Assembly: GCF_033115175.1 (NCBI RefSeq)
Contig: NC_084850.1
Coordinates: 106,499,939 to 106,563,938 of the forward strand
Direction: 5' to 3'
DNA length: 64,000 nt
Source of the DNA: Lepus europaeus
Taxonomy: Eukaryota; Chordata; Mammalia; Lagomorpha; Leporidae
In this document: positions 34,420 to 44,125 of the stretch, piece by piece
Numbering within the stretch: the first letter of the stretch is position 1
Layout of the letters: each line of letters starts with the position of its first letter
Made by a program: the position numbers and the translations under genes
The notes under the pieces: model-generated
Database searches by the model: none
Seen by the model: the letters and a program-made list of their open reading frames with translations, nothing else
What the model was told of the DNA's origin: nothing

Positions 34420-34715
34420 CCCACAAATTCTTTGAAGTCCTCTTGTATACTCTACCTACCTGTCTGTGGGATAGGGGGTGCTATGGGGGTAATTCTTCTG
34501 CAGTAACTCTCAGAGTTTACCAGCAAGATTAAGCTGTAAGTACCTATGTTGGTAGCTGCTTTGATAAGGAAGCTTTGCCTTCTTACCTTTCCTTTCTCAC
34601 TTACCCACTTCTCTATCAGTGTTTTCTGCAGATTTCCTCCCAAGTAAACTACTTACACTGGATTTCACTTTGTTCAGAATTTGTTTCTAAGGGAACTTAA
34701 TCTAAGAGAGCTATT
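34420..34715 (+). mobile_element. Possible ERVL-type LTR
   Basis: 'cctacctgtctgtgggatag' and 'cctcccaagtaaactactta' followed by 'tttctaagggaacttaatct' resemble the 3' part of an old ERVL-class LTR. Confidence 0.35.
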
Positions 34716-35835
34716 TGGTAGAATAACAGAAATTTGGTTTTGAAATATAAGAAATATTGAGCAAGAAACATATTCAAAACAAAATAGCACCTTTATTTTG
34801 ATACCACACAGTATCTAACATAATTCTTTATGTGCTGTACACAATTCTCAGATGGATTGATGCATGACTTCAGATATCACATGATTAAAGGAGCATTAAT
34901 CTCTCCTTCTAGCAGCATAATTGGTCCTGAAAGAGTCTACTACCTTCTTAGTACTTTACTAATTTCTCACTAATGATACCCATTGGGACAGCAAGGATGC
35001 CTTCCCTGTTTGTGGTGACTCTTGATTTCTAAGGTGTTCCACCTTTGATTTAGAATTTCTTTGTTCTTGGTTTGGTTCTCCTTCTGAGTGAATTCCTGTA
35101 TTTATGGCATTTGGGGAATATGTCCATAAGGGAATGGGTGTAATTCTCAGTGGCATAAACAAAGCTGTGGAGTGATCTACTGCATGATTAATAATAGTGC
35201 TCTGCAGAATGTTTAGTGCCTATGCAAACAGTTGAGGTTTCAAATTATATTTTAAATATCAGTGATAGATGTTTGATTCTATTTAAAAACCATGGTGACA
35301 TAACTAAATGTGTCTTTAGAGATATTTACCAAATATTAACCTGTTGAAGGTCACTAAAGCCCAGACTCAATTTTTTTGTGCATTTAAAATTAAGGTTCTC
35401 CTAATGGAAATATAGTGAATGACCACTAAATATTTGTTGAAATAAGGAATTTCTAGGCCTGAATGTAAATTGTATATAAAGCATCATTAACTGGGAATTT
35501 CTGAGTATACCCGAGTGTGTGTGTGTGTGTGTGTGTTATGGAACCTGAGACATTTGCTCAGTACTTGTCCTAGGGCAATGACAATGAATGATGTAAAGAG
35601 ACATGTTGGAATGGCTAATCTTTACTTTAAGGCTTATGATAGTGAGACATCCTTCTGCATTATACAATTGAGAATTTTTAGTTTGATGACAAGAACTCAA
35701 AATTTATGGGTTTTGTAGGATGACTTTTCATTGAACAGAAAATTTCCAACAATATGTGAAAAGAGGTTATTTTTTAATTATGTTCAACTGAAATCTATAA
35801 TGCCTGGTGATTTTATTCTTTAAATGATTTGCTTT
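34716..35835. other. No gene; (GT)n at 35514-35534
   Basis: AT-rich DNA with one GT microsatellite. No other feature recognised. Confidence 0.5.
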
Positions 35836-36174
35836 GGCCGGCGCTGCGACTCAATAGGCTAATCCTCCACCTGCGGCGCCGGCACACCGGGTTCTAGTCC
35901 CGGTTGGGGTGCCGGATTCTGTCTCGGTTGCTCCTCTTCCTGTCCAGCTCTCTGTTGTGGCCAGGGAGTGCAGTGGAGGATGGCCCAAATCCTTGGGCCC
36001 TGCACCCGCATGGGAGACCAGAAGCACCTGGCTCCTGGCGTGGTGCACCGGCTGCAGCATGCCGGCCGCAGCGGCCATTAGGGGGTGAACCAACGGAAAA
36101 GGAAGACCTTTCTCTCTGTCTCTCTCGCTCACGGTCCACTCTGCCTGTCAAAAAATAAAAAAATAAAAACAAAT
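35836..36174 (+). mobile_element. CSINE, young CpG-rich type
   Basis: Complete: 'ggccggcgctgcgactcaat' to 'tgcctgtcaaaaaataaaaa'. Perfect target-site duplication 'aaatgatttgcttt' at 35822-35835 and 36175-36188. Confidence 0.97.
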
Positions 36175-36261
36175 AAATGATTTGCTTTGTGACTTATGTG
36201 ATAGAGCACAAATCACAGTGCTCCTTATCTACCTTGAATTGCTACTGAATGCTGAGTAATA

Positions 36262-36678
36262 GACAGCTTTTTGTTACTTTAGCTAAAATACCTGAGAGGA
36301 GCTATTTAGGAAGGAAGAAGGTTTACTTAAGTTGAGTTTAGAAGGTTCATAGTCCAAGATCGAGTGGCCCCATTGGTTTAGGCTTCAGGTGAGGCTTGAG
36401 AATGGCAGACGGCCAATCACATGGTGAGCCAGGAATCTCACTTAGCTTATGTGACCAACCCTCTGGTGAGAACTTCCTCCTGAGGGCAGGCTCCTAGTGA
36501 TCTAAAGGCCTTCCACTAGGCTAACTTTCCAAATGCCATAATTACATCAAGTCTTCACTTTTAATCCTTAATCCATAAACCTAACCATTAATCCATTAAG
36601 CATTTATGTAAGACTTTGTAGTTTAAATATCTACATGAGTTTGAGGCACCAAATCCTCTTCAAACCATAACAATGAGT
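36262..36678 (-). mobile_element. MaLR-type LTR, diverged
   Basis: 'ttagctaaaatacctgagag' (reverse of the LTR end), 'cctgagggcaggctcctagt', and 'tttgaggcaccaaatcctct' leading to 'aaaccataacaatga'. Consistent with an old MLT/MST-class LTR in reverse. Confidence 0.5.
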
Positions 36679-37654
36679 TTCAGAAAACACAAGAACTGCA
36701 GGAGCACTGACTCATTATATGCTGAACAACGTGTATATTCAGATCACAGTATGTGGGAGTGGGTACTGTGTATACACAAAAGCAAAATGCCAATGCACTG
36801 GAATCGGCATCTCACAAAGCATCTTGTTTACAGCTAAACATGCACAGGCCTGCTGTGCCTACCAGCCAGGAGGACAAATTGCGTATGTGCAGGACTGGGA
36901 TGCCTTTCACTTAGGATTTTTTAAGGATAGCCTGAAGTGTTTGTGAGTAATGAAAGTTTTTTTTTTTTCTTGACATACAGGAAGGTTTTCCTATAGCCTT
37001 GAATATCAGTTTTTGAATCCCTGAAAGCCCTTACCACACAATACAACTTTGTTTTCAAACAATGTGGAATCAGGATATTCATTTTCTTGGATGAATAACA
37101 GAATTTTAAAGTGATTGCAGAGTTCCTGAAGTTAATAGGGCTTTGGAGAATACAGGACAACTTGAACTTATGGTGTTTAAGACCCTTGTAGAAGTTTTAA
37201 GGTTCTTTCATGCTTTTGCTTTTGTGTTCTAAAATGTAGAAAGACCTTGAGGGAGAGAAGAGGAAGCAAAATGCTATCAGAAGAAAAAAATATCTTATGA
37301 ATGCTACCTGGAGGGGAAAATGTGAAACTGGATCTTAATTTCCTTTTTGTTTTTCAAAGAATATTGCCGCCTGTGAAAAATGAGGCCATGAAGGACAGAA
37401 AATGTTCCAAAGTCACTCTTTGTGACAACCCTCACATTCCACATATGTCCTCATAACTGATGGAGCAAAATGTAACTGACTATAAAAGCTTGAGAGCCCC
37501 TTTTCCTCCACTTGAAAATTTCATTCTCCTGATTCTCCATTACTTATTATTTGTCATTCAGTCAATGAATATTTGTTTAATACCTACTATGTGCCAGACA
37601 TAGCATCATGTCACTAAGATACAAAGATGGAGATAACAATGAGTAAAATGGCTA
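36679..37654. other. No gene; L2-end fragment
   Basis: 'cagtcaatgaatatttgttt', 'cctactatgtgccagacata' and 'gatacaaagatggagataac' at 37558-37640 are the reverse of an L2 3' end. The rest is unassigned. Confidence 0.45.
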
Positions 37655-37990
37655 CCTTCTGTTAAACAAAAGAATATTCATGATATTTGTTACAGACTGC
37701 AAAGGAGACTGAACTCAGTAGGGGACTATCACAATGGGTATAGGGACCACTTTAATGTGGTCTGGCAGTAGGGAAGAGAAATTGGCCTGAAATCACAATC
37801 CAGAGGTGCCTGATTAAATTTAGGTCAGGGAGACAGTCTTTGTCAATCCGTTTCTTGTTCAAGGAAAGAAGAGAGAATCTTCTATCTTTTGCACAATATA
37901 GTCCATTTCTCATTTGATGGATGATATTTGCTGAGAGATGCAAGCAGGCAGTCAGGCATTTAATGAGGGCAACAAAAGAAAAATAAAAAA
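37655..37990. repeat. Unnamed dispersed repeat, copy 1
   Basis: Shares an ordered series with 41240-41500: 'atttgttacaga', a 'gggactatcacaatgggtat' motif and 'agggaccact', with 'tggcctgaaatcac' after it. Probably a mammalian LTR or MER element; family not identified. Confidence 0.4.
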
Positions 37991-40134
37991 ATGAGTAACT
38001 AGAAACTCAGTATTTGAGCCCAGAAGTTAACTAGTAGAGAAGATTTCTAACCTTAAGGAAATTATTTACAAGACACATAGAATTTTTGTCTCCTCGAGTA
38101 ATTACCCAACAGGTAAAGAAAAATCTTTTATAACAATTTGAGAAGACTTTGTTCTTCTAGCACAGAGAAAGCCATGTTCTACATTCCTAAATTCAGTACA
38201 TTACTAAACTCTTTTTAAAAAGGAAAACTATAAGTAAATTCATTCATTCTTATCAGCTTGACCACACAAAAATTTCCTTTTCCAAAGACATTCTACAAGT
38301 GTTTTGTATCCATTCAGCTTTTGCCTCGCTTTTTCCTTCTTTCTAATTTTGGAGTAACTATAGTCACCTTGCTTTAGGACAGAATTATTATCCTTTTCTA
38401 TTTATGAAAACACATTCTTCAGACCTTGTATACTATTCCTTATTAGAAACGCATCTTGTTCTCCTTGCATATTTTATATTCAAATTTGTGTCCCTTCACC
38501 CTTATTATTTTAATTACATATATTGATTATAATTTTTAAGTTTCAGTAACCTTTATTTTACAAAGAAAAGTAGGAAATAGACAATTGTGCAGTGTCTGTC
38601 ACATGCCAACGTCCTGTATGAACAGACTAGCGAATTTTATAAATGTATATGTCATTTCCTCATAGTATAATTTTTCACATTTATTAACAGGCTCCAATAC
38701 AGTTTAGCTTTTTCATATCATATAACAATAAGAAGCTTAAAGGATATAAGCTTAGGTTCAGTAATTAGTAGTTTAGTAGTTTGTTTTCATTAGAAATAAT
38801 ATTTAATGAATATCTTTTATTTGCTTTTCTTTAGCATAACAATAAAGTTTTCACATTACTAAAGAAATTAGAAATTGTTTTTAGGCAGACACATAACAGC
38901 AATTCAAACCAGCCCTCATCTAAAGTTATTTTCATGTTAACTAGTTCTACAGTATGTACATGTTAGGCAAGCATCACAATAGCAAAAACCTAAAAAAGTG
39001 AAATACTTGGACTTTTTTTAACTGCTGTGCTTGATATGCATAGAATAAGGATGACTGTGTTCTTGCTTATATACTTGTTCTTAGGTTAAATTTATAAATT
39101 TTACAATTTAAACCCCTTGTAGAGATGACATACTAAGAAATCCAGGTGGAATGAAAATGTGTGCTCCTATTGTACTTAATGCTGATAACTCCAAAGACAT
39201 ACCCATTTTTGTTAAACCAACAATATTTAAACCAATCCTATTTACCAAAGATTTACCCAAATCTGGGGACTTGCAAAGTATTTGTGAAGAAGACCTCCAA
39301 GATTTATTTCTTCCCTGATACATAATGTTATGAAGACTATAGACTAAGTTTTACAGGAGAGACTGAAGGGACATCAAGTATATGTCTATGTGTCTCCAAA
39401 GGTCATCTGAAGAGAAAAACATCCAATCTCTTTCCAGTTAGCTTTCTTTTATTTTTCTGCCTCAGATAGTCACTTTCAGGGACCTCTGAGTACCTTGAGA
39501 GCCTCTAGTGAAGATTACAGGCCTAAAATTGAAGTAACTGAAGTAACTGTGGGAGTTGAGGAAGCAGAGTTGATAGGAACAGTTCTGGGAAGGGAAAGCA
39601 GTAGGATGGAAGAAGTCAGCATGTCAGGGTGGCATATGGAAGGATTCAGGGAGTTGAAGGAAGATCTAAGGGGGTAAGAAGAAGAAGGAGGAGCACAAAC
39701 ACTGAGAAGGGAGAAGCATTAAAAGGGCTGATTGGAGGAGTGCTCAAGTTCCCCAAAGAGGCCACTGAAGTTATAAATTATCCTTGACAAAATCATGCCG
39801 ATAAAAAAGGAAGTAGGCAGAGATGGAAGAATATGTAGTCAATAGAGCTTTGAGAAGTAAATAGGGTTTCAGATGATTAAGAAATTATTATAGGTGAAGT
39901 AGTTTCAGTCAGAGACAAAAGAAAGGCCTAATGAAGAACCATGAAAAAAAAAAATCCAGCACATCAGTCAAAACAGAAGAGCCAAGAATAATTTATATAC
40001 GTATATAATGTTATATAACAAAATATCTGCCCATATATTTATATATACTTATTTTTTATATAATATAACATATATAATATTTTCCCCCAAAGAACCAGGA
40101 AAAAGAAAAAAAAGACTTCTAACCCAGAAAGTAC
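37991..40134. other. No gene recognised
   Basis: AT-rich, with purine-rich sequence at 39490-39730 and a TA-rich block at 40000-40080. No confident repeat or coding assignment. Confidence 0.45.
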
Positions 40135-40229
40135 TGCTATGGTTTGAACCTCTCCACTAAAATTCATGTGGAAATTTATACTCCATCGTGAGGTGGTAAG
40201 AGGGTGGAAACTTAATTCCACTATAGTAT

Positions 40230-40685
40230 GGGATATCTCTGAAAAGTCATGAAAAATGTGAATTCTGGAAAAAAATATGCATGGATTTCAAAAATTTTTA
40301 AACCAAAATCAACTTTTTTATTTTATTTTTTAAAGATTTTTTTATTGATTTGAAAGTTAGAGTTATAGAACAAGAGAGAGGGAGAGACACACAGGGAGAT
40401 CTTCTATATGCTGCTTCACTCCCCAGATGGCCACAATGGTCAGAGCTGGGACAGGCTGAAGACAGGAGCCTGTCTCTCACATGGGTTCAGGGTCATTTTT
40501 CCACTGCTTTCCCAGGCACATTAGCAGGGAGCTGGATTAGAACCAGAGCAGCTAGGACTCGAACTGGCACTCAAATGGGATGCTGATTATGCAGGTGGCA
40601 GCTTAACCCCCTCTACTACAGTGCCAGCCCCAAATTTATCTTTTAATTCCATTTTCCATGAGCATTTTGAAATACCCTTGTATTT
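40230..40685 (+). mobile_element. Mariner-like MITE, itself split by a CSINE
   Basis: Left half 40230-40320 ('ctgaaaagtcatgaaaaatg', 'atatgcatggatttcaaaaa'); right half 40630-40685 ('tatcttttaattccattttc', 'catgagcattttgaaatacc'). The halves are inverted with respect to each other's termini, as in the copies at 19.2 and 49.7 kb. Confidence 0.6.
40326..40630 (-). mobile_element. CSINE inside the MITE
   Basis: 'taaagatttttttattgatt' tail side, 'cttcactccccagatggcca', 'attagcagggagctggatta', head 'ctactacagtgccagcccc'. Confidence 0.9.
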
Positions 40686-41239
40686 GGAAGTGGAACCTTT
40701 AGCAGGTAATTAAGGTTAAATGAAGCTGTAAGGATGAGGCCCAAATCCAATGCAGCAGTGATTTTCTTAAGACAAGGAGAGACTTGAACTAGGATGTTCT
40801 GTCTTGCCATGTGATGCCCTGTGCCACCTTGAGAATCTAAGAGAGTTCCTACCAGCAAAAAAAGGTGTTACTATATACAGCCTCTTACCTTGAATTTCCC
40901 AGCCTTCAGAATCAAGAGCCAAATAAACCTTTATTCTTTATAAATTATCCAGTCTGTATAACTTAGTTTTAATAACAGAAAACAGACTAAAGACAGGTAA
41001 TTTTCAAAAGAAGCCTGGGAATCTAACCAGATTCTAGAGTGAACTCAGACTCGGTAAGACATCCTCACCTTGGTTCAGTGGATGGCCATCTCAAGCACTA
41101 GCTCAGGAGTTGACTCAATGTATCTTCCCTCAATCAGCCAGGAGTGAAGACAAAGCTTCAAAGGTGCACACTTTGGGGTTTGGGTGGAAGGCCCAGGGTG
41201 CAATGCTGAATCTGATCTCTATTGATTCATGAGCATCAT

Positions 41240-41760
41240 AACTGCCAAAGCAAAAATTATTTATGACATTTGTTAAGACAGTGAGGGAGATTCTAATAGA
41301 GGACTATTACAATAAGTATTAGGGCCCACTGCAGTGGGATCTTGCAATGGGGAAAAAAATTGGGCTTTACCCCATTCCAATAAGGATAAGTAATGATTTA
41401 TAGCCAAGGAGCTGGGTGAGGATCAGTGGATAGAAAATCAGTGAGATGAAACATCAATGGTAAACATTGAGGAGAAGGGCTTGCTAGACCAACCCAACAG
41501 GATTCTTGCTAAAAGTAGGCCAGAGTAATCAAATACCCAGTGGAAGGCATGAGGAATTAATCAAATATATAGAGTTGACAGATACCAAGGGTGGAGGGTT
41601 TTCGCTAAACTGATTTAGTGGGATTTGTGTTCAAATTGGATTCTGCGAGGACAATGAGAGAAGCCCAAGGTCAGGCCTAGCTGAGCACAAGGTTCAGGGA
41701 AACCTGATCAAAGTTTAGTCAAAGGAGAGTCTTTTTCACATAAGTTTCCTCTTGGAGTTT
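41240..41760. repeat. Unnamed dispersed repeat, copy 2
   Basis: Related to 37655-37990 and extending further, with 'gtgagatgaaacatcaatgg' and 'aacccaacaggattcttgct'. Likely an ancient LTR-class repeat; family not identified. Confidence 0.4.
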
Positions 41761-42084
41761 GCCACCCCGTGTACACTGATAATGTATTGCGAATGTCTCT
41801 GAGTGTTGTCAAGGAGAATAAGATGCCATGAAAGTATAGAGAAGCCTATTGTTTTGAGGATCAGGAAATGGTCACTATAATCCAATAATGATGGAGGTTG
41901 AATATTCCAGGATGCATAAAGAACCTGGAAAAAGCCTCTTGGGCAGGAAGTATTGTGAATGCCCCCTGAATTGAAAGGTCAGAATAGCAAACTGGAGAGA
42001 GGTTGAGCAGAATTTGGGGAGAGAAGGTTTCAGGTGGACTGCTGAGCAGAGTAGGCCACACAGCTACTTTTCACCCTCTTCTGG

Positions 42085-42435
42085 ATTTTAATTTTTATGT
42101 TTAAGGGTGATGTGCAAGCCTTAAAAAGCTTGAAAGACAGATGATAAAATCTGATGTGTGTTTTTCAAAGATCATCATGGTTGGGTCCAGTGCTGTGGCA
42201 TAGTGGGTAAGGTTGCCGCCTGCAGTGCCAGCATCCCACATGGGCACCAGTTCAAGTCCCAGCTGCTTTACTTCCAATCCAGCTCTCTGCTGTGGCCTGG
42301 GAAAGCAGTGGAGGATGGCCCAATCCTTGGGACCTTGCACCCGCATGGGAGACCTGGAAGAAGCTCCTGGCTCCTGGTTTCTAATAGGCACAGCTCTGGC
42401 CATTGCGGCCATTTGGGGAGTGAACCAGCGGATGG

Positions 42436-42471
<36 letters not shown>

Positions 42472-42870
42472 CTCTCTCTCTCTCCCTCCCTATCTCTCTC
42501 CCTGCCTCTCTCTAATTCTGACTTGCAAATAAAATACATCTTTAAAAAAATCATTATGGCTAGAGAGTGGATAAAAGATTAGGGGATGAGGGCTACTGGG
42601 GACCCAATTCAATGGCTGTGCTGTAGTCAAGAAAGGATGTGAGATACTTGAAACATGGTGGTGGCAGAAGAGAGACAAATGAGAATTTTTTTGAAATATT
42701 GAGGCCAAAAATCTAAGGACTGGATTGGAGAATGAATAATATGAAGGGACTGGGAACAACATCGAGGTTCCCAATTTGTGTAAGTGACTGGATACTGAGA
42801 TCTTTCATGGAGCCATGAAAGGGATAGCAGGACCAGAGCATGTGTATGGGGTTTGGGGGGGAGGAGGGTC
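42085..42870. mobile_element. Ancient interspersed repeat (L2-associated type) split by a CSINE
   Basis: 'taaaatctgatgtgtgtttt' before the SINE and 'gaggccaaaaatctaaggac', 'gactggattggagaatgaat' after it recall the same ancient repeat as at 7.2 and 17 kb. Confidence 0.4.
42181..42549 (+). mobile_element. CSINE, intermediate type with (TC)n
   Basis: Head 'ttgggtccagtgctgtggca', 'ggttcaagtcccagctgc'-type B-box, (TC)n at 42438-42480 and 'acttgcaaataaaatacatc'. Target-site duplication 'atcatcatgg' (42171-42180) and 'atcattatgg' (42550-42559). Confidence 0.95.
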
Positions 42871-43084
42871 CTAGATGAGCGTTTTTCAACTTCTAGCCAA
42901 GGCCTACCATCTTTCCAAAGCAGTGACTTTTAACTTTTGAGTGAGCCAAAAAAAAAAAAAAAACATTTTACATAGCTTCTTTGTATGCAGATGGGGTGGA
43001 GATATAAGTTCCCAAAGCAATGCTCCCCCATTACACGTGCAAGGAATGGATCGTTCCTGTCTCACTCCATGGTGGGGAGGGGGG

Positions 43085-43291
43085 AGAGACACGTCACCGT
43101 GGGCTGCGAGCCATAAGCGGAAGTGACGCAAGAGCAGGACTCACGGGATCCTTTGTGACGCCACTGGGGCCCTAGAGCTACTGTGAGACGTTGGGAGCCG
43201 AGGTTCAGACCACACCGCAGCTTCACCTGGAGCACAGCAAGGTGGTTATTTGTCGGCCCAGGCCCCCCGCGGGGCCCTTTACTCCCCAAAC
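43085..43291 (+). promoter_or_regulatory. Candidate promoter and 5' UTR of the PPP1R2C-like gene
   Basis: Locally GC- and CpG-rich sequence in an otherwise AT-rich neighbourhood, directly upstream of the start codon. It holds three TGACG half-sites: inside 'cacgtcaccg' (43090-43099, reverse strand), in 'tgacgca' (43124-43130) and in 'tgacgccac' (43156-43164). An ETS-like 'cggaagt' (43118-43124) touches the second. No TATA box is evident. Promoter function is inferred from position and motif density. Confidence 0.45.
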
Positions 43292-43903
43292 ATGGCATCC
43301 TCCAGCACCTCCCACCGGCCAATCAAGGGAATCCTGAAAAACAAAGGCTCCACTGCTTCTGCGGTGGATGCTTCTACTCAGGAACCCGGAGGGGCCTGCC
43401 AGGATGTCCAGAGGAAGAAGTCCCAGAAGTGGGATGAATCCAACATCTTGGCAACCACGTACAAGGACTATGATTTCCTGAAGATAAACGAACCGAGCAC
43501 TACCTGTGTCACCGTGCGAGATGAGGGGGAAGATCCAATGCGTGATGTCAAAGCAAAGGAAAGCATGTCCGTGGACATGTTAGCCAAGAAACTTGCAGCC
43601 ACTCACACTTCCGATCACTACTATCAAGTGGAGGAGCAAGGCAGCTGCGAGGCGCACACCAGCAAGTTCTCATTCCAGAAACAAGAAAAACAGCGGCAAT
43701 TCGAGATGAAGAGGAAGCTGCACTACGACGAGGGACTGAACATCAAATTGGCAAGACAACTGATCTCAAAAGACCTACAGGATGAAGATGTCTGTGACAA
43801 CGAAGAAAGCCTCTGCCAGACCGCTGAAGAAAAGACTACTACAGAAGAAGCGGCAGAGGCTTCCACCGGTGACGAACTGCCAATGCCATATTGCCACGAG
43901 TAG
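43292..43903 (+). CDS. PPP1R2C: Protein phosphatase 1 inhibitor-2 family protein, PPP1R2C-like retrogene
   Basis: Intronless frame of 203 codons ending in TAG. The family inhibits and chaperones the PP1 catalytic subunit. Visible motifs: 'KGILKNK' at residues 12-18, the PP1-docking 'KSQKWDE' at 43-49, and 'HYDEGLNIKLARQLISKDL' at 144-162, the helix that covers the PP1 active site in inhibitor-2; an acidic C-terminal tail follows. 'RKKSQKW', the glutamate/threonine-rich tail and the Cys-His-Glu end resemble inhibitor 4 (PPP1R2C, an X-linked intronless gene in human) more than PPP1R2. The GSK3/proline-directed Thr-Pro site of inhibitor-2 is replaced by Thr-Thr near residues 70-71. The start is ATG 43292, with A at -3 and G at +4; the frame stays open upstream only to a TTG. 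No disabling mutation is seen. A non-orthologous lagomorph retrocopy of PPP1R2 is the main alternative. Confidence 0.8.
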   Translation: MASSSTSHRPIKGILKNKGSTASAVDASTQEPGGACQDVQRKKSQKWDESNILATTYKDYDFLKINEPSTTCVTVRDEGEDPMRDVKAKESMSVDMLAKKLAATHTSDHYYQVEEQGSCEAHTSKFSFQKQEKQRQFEMKRKLHYDEGLNIKLARQLISKDLQDEDVCDNEESLCQTAEEKTTTEEAAEASTGDELPMPYCHE

Positions 43904-44125
43904 AAGACGTCTCTTCATCGCCACCATCTTTGTTCAGAGACTGCCACTATTGACGAACTGCTTGTTCTTAGAACTCATATTACCAGTCCTGAACTACTTA
44001 ACACTTAAATTGCACTGCAGAAACTAAATGGGAATGTTTGGACAATAACGAAATGCCTACTATCTGCTTATTGTCATTGTGTTTATTTAAAACAAATACA
44101 GATCTTGACATTAAATTATTTGTTA
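43904..44125 (+). other. Probable 3' UTR of the PPP1R2C-like gene
   Basis: AT-rich, stop-rich sequence after the TAG. The first plausible polyadenylation signal is ATTAAA at 44110-44115, in a T-rich context. The true 3' end may lie further downstream; no poly(A) remnant marking the retrocopy end could be fixed. Confidence 0.35.

Larger units (their letters stand above)
40135..40992 (+). mobile_element. MST-type MaLR LTR, split by nested insertions
   Basis: 'ctatggtttgaacctctcca', 'ccatcgtgaggtggtaagag' on the left. The right part has 'gtaattaaggttaaatgaag', 'ttgccatgtgatgccctgtg', 'cccagccttcagaatcaaga' and 'ttctttataaattatccagt'. The interval about 40230-40685 is inserted. Confidence 0.7.

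Noticed and set aside
43250..43291. 14-residue N-terminal extension of the PPP1R2C-like frame
   Set aside because: It would start at TTG. The ATG at 43292 has a good Kozak context and matches the family N-terminus (Met, then a short Ser/Thr-rich stretch before His-Arg-Pro-Ile-Lys-Gly).
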